Made by a program: the position numbers and the translations under genes | Origin: Melampsora larici-populina 98AG31 | Taxonomy: Eukaryota > Basidiomycota > Pucciniomycetes > Pucciniales > Melampsoraceae | Length of the DNA: 64,000 bases | Direction: 5' to 3' | NCBI RefSeq assembly: GCF_000204055.1 | Contig: NW_006768796.1 | Span: 680,084-744,083 of the forward strand | Shown: positions 57,558 through 64,000 of the stretch, one piece after another | Layout of the letters: each line of letters begins with the position of its first letter | How positions within the stretch are numbered: the first letter of the stretch is position 1 | The notes under the pieces: model-generated | The model's input: the letters and a program-made list of their open reading frames with translations, nothing else | Databases searched by the model: none | What the model was told of the DNA's origin: nothing

Positions 57558-60238
57558 TTAAATCAAGTTGTCAAGAGCTGTGAGGGATGTATTTAGGACC
57601 CGAGATTCAACAATCTCCAGCTGAGATCGAGCGAGCGGAGACAGGGAGGACAACCAATCTGGTGAGTAGCAATCCACAGGTAATCTCAGCGGTGCTTCAA
57701 GTCTACTCATAGGCCCATCTTCCCTTCGAATGCGTCTTCGAGGGCGGCGGCCCCTTTGGCCAGGCGAGAAACCCGGAATGCTGGTGTCGGTGTGTGATTT
57801 CAGTTCGTCAATGCGGCTACATACCAGTTGTAGCTCGGCGCTGCGCCACTCGAGTCTTCGCACCATCAATGGGCTTTGGGACGGTGGTCCCTCACTTTCG
57901 TTGTCGGTCTCGTCGTCGCTACAAACATGTTGGATTATATTGGCAAGTGGCCACAAGGTTTTCTCCGCAAGAACAACACGATCCCGCAAGGTTTTCAACT
58001 GCAGCCACACGACCCCAACAATCAGCTCACCCAATATACCTACAGTCTTTTTGAAATTACTTACATGTCTCAGTCTTGAAGTGCGCCTGACTTCATTTGC
58101 AGCCTTTAATTTACGTGCATTGTCCCATTTCTCTTGAGAAAACCTGTCAGAAGGAGATAAATGAACATCCTGTTTTAACATCTACGCATGAAGAAGAACA
58201 ACAAAAGTGTGAAAAAGACATGGACAAACCTTTTCATGAGTGTTTGTATATTTGATTTCATACTTTTTTGGATTAACACAATTCCTTCAACACCAAGGGG
58301 GACACCGCTGTACTCCCCACATTCGACGAGTTTTATGAAGATCCTCAATGCGAGAGCCCATAGCCACTTATTGTCTTTTGTAGACAGAGGCCGTGAGAAG
58401 TCAGGACGAAAACTTGAAACGCCAACAGCCTTCATCATCTGCCACATCACGGACAGCTGTTGAGGGCTAGAATCGGCGTGGCCAGGACCGTCTACATAAG
58501 GAAAGGCAGGATTGCGCCGTTCAGTGATTGAGGGCAACAGATCCATATTTACGTAGAATTCGAACTCGTCGATTGCTTGCTGAGACATCCAAGCTTTCTT
58601 ATCTTCCGCGCTGGCAGCCTTTGGTAAGATCTTCTCGCCACTTTTCTGGCCTAGAAGTGTTTCGATGTGGAAGCGCATACGAGCCTATATATGCAATAAA
58701 GTAAGTGTAGGTACTTTTCCATTCAGCCTTGGCAGATGAATGAGCTTTAAGATTGACAACTTACTGCTATCCTCCCACCACAGGTTGATGTTTCTGAGGG
58801 ATCTGTCCCACGCTCGCTGAGCAACTTCTGAACAACAGAAGATAATCGGTGTACTTCATCTTCAAGATCTTTAACTCTCTTGTTTGTTTCTTCCAAAGCT
58901 GAATTGAGCTGTGCGATTGTGATAGTTTGCTGTGTGATGATACTTGTCAACGAAGCTAAATTTATCGGCTCACTATCACCAGTGGGTATGTTTTGACCTT
59001 CAGTACCCCATGCTCCAGGATCTTCGGTTGTGAAATTAGGGTGAGGGGTCCACGTCGATGTGTTTTGATGGTCCAAGGCTTGAAAAGGTGTGTCGTCATC
59101 TTCAAAAATTCCGGCGTCCTCTCGATCATATACTTCCTTCTCCTTCCCTTTGGAAGATCTTGCTGGAACGGCTTGATCTTCCAACTGTTGTAGAGGGCAA
59201 TTTAGTTGAGGGTGGCTGGGAAGTACATCAGCCAATGCGGCGGAATCCTCCATCTCGTGCCCTAGATTAGTGAGAACATTAAATGCCAGTATTAGCACTC
59301 AATGGAAATGAATCAGATATTACACGCTTTTATCAATTAACTTACTATGTAGCGTTTCGAAAGGAGCAGATTGTGGGTCTGATGCAGAGGGTCCCGGTAA
59401 CATCACTGTAAAAAAGCGTGCATTCCTCAAGACCCAAGACAAACTCATAAAGTTTTTGTATTGGTTAACTTACTGTGATGTTGTTCCATGGAACTGGATC
59501 GATGCTCTGATACATAGAATTCCGGTAATTCGACTAAAAAGAGATCATTCATTTGTGAGTCCTCAATCATCATGTCCCTTTGCAAAATGAAAATGAAACT
59601 TGTGACAAACGTAAGTCTTGATGTACTTTGCAGCTGTTGATAAGCTGCTCTGTATTCATCCCCCTTGTATCCAGGCCAATGTTGTGGAGCATTCCGACAA
59701 GTTGAGAATCAGGTAAGCCTGAGTAATTTAGTTCGAAATTTTTCAGATGGTCGAATTGTGATTGAGGGTGTGCAGTCATTTGGGAGGAAGGGGTATCAGT
59801 CTTCTTTTCCGTGCTCTTTGGCGCAGTTTGCCGGCGACTAGTTTTTTTATCGTTTGACATCGACAGGCGAGGTTTTTTGGGGTTGAAACGCCGGCTTAGT
59901 AAGTCGAGTAATTTTTCACGAGAGGTCGAACTTCCAACAGGCACATCAGCCTGTCCAGTCAATGTATCGATTATTGGGCCATCGGTCGCTGGATCATTGG
60001 TGTGTTCTTGAAGATATGAAGTCAGTGATTTCGATGATCTGATTTCAAAAGTCAAGTAGCGCTTACCCAAAACTACTTTGTTTGCCTTCTTTCGTTTTTT
60101 GCTTTTCTCGGTCTTCTTTTCCACTTTGTCTTTACCCACAGATTGCTCCTCGTTGTCTACACGCACAATTCGAAGAAGGTTTTTGCGTAGACTTCGACGG
60201 CTGGGTTTCGGAATGGATGTCGATGGGGTATCTTCCAT
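57558..60238 (-). CDS. CACTA accessory protein A: SAP-like motif and coiled coil
   Basis: Likely exons, right to left: 60238-60067, 60006-59611, 59533-59474, 59405-59346, 59261-58765, 58684-58226, 58181-57558, all in phase. The junction after 58226 uses a weak donor, and the last exon may hold a further intron. The N-terminus is strongly basic (a KKTEKSKKRKK run suits a nuclear signal). At about residues 160-185 LPDSQLVGMLHNIGLDTRGM with EQLINSCK follows the SAP fold pattern, a DNA-binding helix pair. The middle has a heptad coiled coil (TIAQLNSALEETNKRVKDLE onward). The C-terminal part is Arg-rich and unrecognised. Its place next to a CACTA transposase suggests a TnpA-like DNA-binding partner; this is inference. 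No stop interrupts it. Confidence 0.7.
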
Positions 60239-61126
60239 GTTTGGACTTTGAAAACCGTGATGCAACAACAAAGAAAGATGGGGAGGCGGCGTAAATGTCA
60301 CAATCGTTTATGGAAGTTTGTGGTGAATTCCAAAAGTAACAAAATGATCAGAAAGATGAGAAAGAATTCACACAAAAAAAGACGAACAGGGGATGACAGA
60401 CAAAAATGAACTTAGCTTATAATCACCACACCATCTAAGATTGGCTCGTGGGTCGCAGTTCACCGTCCCTTGTCGTTTTTTAACCTCGTCAGCTGGTTAC
60501 GAATTCATGTTCAAGTAAGCCGGTATGATTGTGAGTCGAGTATCTGGTGTTTCCTTTCTTTTGGGAGCAAAGATTACTCGTTACTGTCGAACTGATCTTC
60601 CTGGAAACAAGCAAAGGATAAAGGTGTGGGGTCGTAACGGTGTAACTCACATGGATACACTCTTCTGGTGATTCAACTAATCAATAAGATCCCATCAATT
60701 CTTGGGTCCCGGATCAAAGTAGATATCCGGCCCATTGTCTCCACAGTCGACCACAACCTCACCTCACAAGTCAACCACAACCTCATTCAACATTTGAAAA
60801 ACAATGGATGGCTATTTTGCATGTTTCTAGACTTGGAACTATCAGTGTACATCAAAGTTACAATAACTGAAATGTTGAGATTTGAAATTCAAATTCGAAC
60901 TGCTTGAAGATGATTCATTGAAGCACTTACATGGTACGATAGTGGTACTCTTACATGCTCAGATGATATGGTATCTCAACATATAGGCAGTATCAAATTA
61001 CTGTCTTTATTTCACGAGTGCTCACGAGTCAAACAAACGAAATCTATTACAAACAAACTGAGATTGACTAAGTCAAAATTGATATCTAATTATAAGATGA
61101 CCGTCACATGATGTGACATGAAACCA
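60239..61126. other. spacer between the two accessory genes
   Basis: About 890 bases holding the presumed promoter of accessory gene A and the 3' flank of gene B. No supported ORF. Confidence 0.5.
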
Positions 61127-62851
61127 TCAACTTCCGAAAGAGGCATCGCTTCCACCACTGGATTCATCTTCGTCTTCATCATTGTCATTGTCACCGCCTT
61201 CAGACGGTCCATACTCACCATCTCCCTCTGAAAGAATGTGTACAAGCGCCTTATTACAAGTCTCAATCGTGTCATTAGCCTTCGTCAATTCAGACTTCAA
61301 CCTCTTCACCTCTTCATTGAGCGCTGTGATATCAGCTTTGAATTTTTCTTCAAGCCGTTTGATTTCTCCAAAAGCCTTGTGCTCGAGCTTCATCATACGA
61401 TCTTGAAGAGCCTTCCAATCACCGGTAATGAGTTCCACGCCCGACATACGCTCTTCAAGCGCAAAGACTGTATACAGAAGATATGTTAGCTCGATGAACA
61501 TGAGTGTTTAAGCAATGATGATTGGGCATACTTTGATCAATTCTTCGTCTTTCATCTTGAAAAACCTCCGCCCCATCCCTCTTCTTTTCAGTCCTTGACA
61601 AGATACAGTTCAATTCTTCGACCGTGGATCTATTTGGTGATATGGGAGCAATGTCTCTCCCATTGACTGTAAGCGGATGAAGGTTAATATTTTCAAATTG
61701 AGAGATTTTAAAATTGAGGACTGTGTACAAACCAATGTTGTCCATTTCAAACCAGTCCTTATCGGCAAATGTTATAAGATCTTTTTTGTTGGTGTTGGCC
61801 CTTTGTCCTCCAAGCAAGGTGTGATCCATAAATTTCACAGGCACGCCTCTCTCATCTTTAACAAGTGTGGGTGGTAATTTTGGCATAGGTGATTCGAGAG
61901 AGGGTGAAGAGACGAATAATCCAGTGCCTTGATTGTTTGACGGAGTAGGCGTTTTTCGTACTTTCTGATTAACCTTTTGATTGCCTCGAGTAGTCCATTC
62001 AAGAACTGGTTTTTGGTCTTGTGTTGCGCCTTCAGACTGTAATGAGGAAGTGCATTGTTAGAAGGATGTACGTTCCAACACAAATAATCGAGACCCAACA
62101 ACCCATCAACTTACTAGCGCGGGTTTCTGTGGTTCGACCAAAGGAGTCTGTGAAAAGTCTTGAATGTGATTGCTAGCATTTTGACTCGTCGATTGGACAT
62201 GGTCACCCGATTGTGAGACTGAGAGTTCTCCATTCAAGATGCTACGGAATCGCACCGTCTTTCAGAGTGTCAAGAAAATAAAGAGCAAGGGAAACGGTTA
62301 TTTTCGGTTGTGTAATCTTTTTTAATTGGGGACCACTCACCTTCTTGTTGATTGCAGAGCGGGCTGGGCCATTAGTTGATGCCACCTTGGCGGATACTGT
62401 ACGTTTCTTCGAGGCTGTTTTGCTATCGTTGGGAGAAGCACATCTCTTTTTATCAGAGCGGCTTCGTTTGGCAGGAGTAGTTGTCACTAGACTGGTTGAA
62501 GAATCCGGCGGGGCTGAGTTTCTTGATTGGTTCACGGCATCATAACTGCCATCACCATTCGGATTACCAAAAACTGTGAATGTGGTCGAAGATACAGAAA
62601 CGATGAAAGGAGATAAATTAATGTGTAGAGTAGAAAAGAAATAGTATATAAAAAGGCCCAAAAGAATGAAGGAAACAAGAGTCGTGTAACTCACATTCAG
62701 GCTGCACCTCTCTCACCTTCCTCGCCACCTCGTCCTTGTTCGCGCCGGTTTTGATAGGAGTCATTGGGTGATTGATATGCATCCAATCAAGCATCAGCTG
62801 CTTGTTCATACCTGGTGCATCTGGGTCAAACATCTTGGAAACTTTGGGCAT
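61127..62851 (-). CDS. CACTA accessory protein B: SAP-like motif and coiled coil
   Basis: Six exons join in phase, right to left: 62851-62695, 62573-62341, 62258-62115, 62036-61733, 61666-61532, 61467-61127, giving 437 aa. The N-terminus (MNKQLMLDWMHINHPMTPIK, then TGANKDEVARKVREV) reads like a SAP or related short DNA-binding motif. It is followed by a basic, Ser/Lys-rich region (KRSRSDKKR and KKRT). The middle contains a KDWFEMDN block. Residues about 330-410 form a long coiled coil (KALQDRMMKLEHKAFGEIKR onward), and the tail is acidic and Gly/Ser-rich. The layout matches accessory protein A without evident sequence identity. A DNA-binding, oligomerising transposition factor is inferred. 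All exon phases fit and no stop is present. Confidence 0.78.
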
Positions 62852-63795
62852 TTTTAATGCTGATCTAGGGGATTGTCGAAATCAATAACATTGACCAATT
62901 ATAAAAAACGGTATGGTGACAAACAAGTCAACTCTTAACCATGGTACGAATGTGTAATGAGTCACCGGTTGTACATCTAATTATCAGTCTTCTAATGGAA
63001 AGAAATCGTCAGTTGACTATAGAAGACGGCGAAAAAAGTCACCATATTGGCAACTCATCAGCGTCGTGGATCGACGTGCTCCGATGACACCTGAAGACAA
63101 TTGCTCGGCATTAAGCGGCCTTTTTCAAATCGCCATCTCTTCTCTTCCATCTGCACCAAACCTCGGCGCCATCCAGTCAAGCCAAAATCAACTGACAGTA
63201 TCATTATCTTATGTATCCTTCTTGTAATTTCATACATGAATTTGTCAACAAATTAATCTAACCGATATTTTCAGATCAAACAAGGGTGATATAAAGAAAT
63301 CGTTGAGTTACAATATGAGTTGTGAAGAACAGTTGAGAAATATATAAAGGTAAAGTACCATAAACAAAGATTGGTCTCAACAATTTTCAGGTTTTTTCAG
63401 ATATATCAAATGAATGTCTAACTTGAAGAAGAGAAGTTTCAAGAGTGACAAATATGGATAGTTGAATCAAGTTAAACTAAACATGTGAGATCTAGGACAA
63501 AAGCTCAATAAACCTCCACTGGTCAACACCACTCAAGGTTCCGTGTGATCATACTCAATACCATGTAAAACAATACAAGCTGAAAACTGTTTACTTTTTT
63601 ACGAGAACTAAGTGAAACAGCAAGACAGAGAAGGAATAGTGTTGAACTTGAAGAAGGCACATGAGGGAGTTGATGTCGTTTTTCAAAAATTTACCTAAGT
63701 TTCAATATTCAGAATCATAAAATCAGAATAAATGAACGTCAAATTCCAAAAAGAAAAACTTACCGATGGTCAAAGCAATAGCGAGAACTTCCAAA
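62852..63795. other. spacer upstream of accessory gene B
   Basis: About 940 bases with the presumed promoter of gene B and the 3' flank of the next minus-strand gene. AT-rich, with no supported ORF. Confidence 0.45.
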
Positions 63796-64000
63796 TCAAG
63801 CCTTTCCAGGTTGAGCGGAACCTTGTTCTTCATCCGAAGCTGAAGAAGGTTCCGGGGGGGCTGATTGATGTTTTTGCAAAATGTCCCTAAGTTTCAAAAG
63901 AAGATGATAGTCAGAATATATAAACACAAAGATCTGTAAGAAAACTTACCAATGATAATCTGCCAAGGCCCGAAGGAATGCAACATCTTCAAGAGCGCAA
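63796..64000 (-). CDS. C-terminal end of a minus-strand gene cut by the window edge
   Basis: Two exons: 64000-63950 (continuing beyond the window) and the terminal exon 63886-63796. Joined in phase they read ALEDVAFLRALADYHWDILQ and then a Ser/Glu-rich tail ending QPGKA. Standard GTAAGT donor and TTAG acceptor. No family is recognised from so short a piece. It may be a further accessory gene of the CACTA element or a host gene beyond its end. Confidence 0.5.

Larger units (their letters stand above)
52988..64000 (+). mobile_element. CACTA (EnSpm) transposon, left end present, right end not seen
   Basis: The left terminus CACTACGCGAAAAT resembles the classic CACTA end CACTACAAGAAAA and is followed by subterminal direct repeats. 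A Tnp2-type transposase follows on the plus strand and two accessory genes on the minus strand. I found no inverted terminus (complement of CACTACGCGAAAA) before the window edge, so the element is either longer than 11 kb or its right end is missing. The inclusion of the accessory genes rests on their position and DNA-binding features. Confidence 0.65.

Noticed and set aside
1..64000. CRISPR arrays, operons or bacterial-type signals
   Set aside because: The sequence is intron-rich eukaryotic DNA; the only regular repeats are transposon ends, coding repeats and short tandem units.

Overview
The window is eukaryotic and almost certainly fungal. Genes are split by short introns (about 60-105 nt, GT-AG). 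Conserved genes (CCT5, RRP40, VTA1, an NCLX-like exchanger) have fungal lengths, and secreted GH12 and Egh16-like proteins sit beside KDZ, CACTA and chromovirus transposons. The AT-rich spacers and this transposon mix suggest a basidiomycete, most likely a rust fungus (Pucciniales, Melampsora-like). The genus is inference, not read from a marker.

Bases 1-24,955 are ordinary gene space. In order: an unrecognised ORF; an NCLX-type Na+/Ca2+ exchanger (2315-5618, +); a secreted Egh16-like protein (6715-7788, +); a Ser-rich hypothetical (9080-10031, -); a 9-exon secreted mucin-like protein built from tandemly duplicated exon pairs (10774-13902, -); exosome subunit RRP40 (15157-16157, -), divergent from ESCRT factor VTA1 (16378-17936, +); chaperonin CCT5 (19025-21409, +); and a GH12 endoglucanase (22664-24058, +).

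Bases 24,956-48,597 are a nested transposon. The outer element (24964-48589) has 285-bp terminal inverted repeats and a perfect 8-bp target duplication. It carries two convergent genes, a DUF6589-family protein and a RecQ-like helicase. An 11.2-kb KDZ transposon (27607-38839, about 690-bp TIRs, 8-bp target duplication) has inserted into the DUF6589 gene, and the KDZ transposase itself holds a 623-bp CACTG-type MITE (3-bp duplication). A 6.0-kb chromodomain Ty3/gypsy retrotransposon (39352-45371, identical 172-bp LTRs, 5-bp duplication) has inserted into the same DUF6589 gene further downstream. Without the insertions the outer element is about 6.36 kb, and every interrupted reading frame joins in phase across its insertion site.

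Bases 48,598-52,987 are gene-poor and contain hairpins, an 816-bp CACTA-type MITE and a small foldback repeat. From 52,988 a CACTA element begins and seems to run past the right edge. It has a Tnp2-type transposase (53547-57075, +) and two accessory genes (57558-60238 and 61127-62851, -), each with a SAP-like motif, a basic stretch and a coiled coil, plus the C-terminus of a further gene at the edge. Four unrelated transposon genes each carry a single in-frame TGA where an Arg CGA would fit, suggesting a shared C-to-T decay process. All readings are by eye; no alignment or database search was run.
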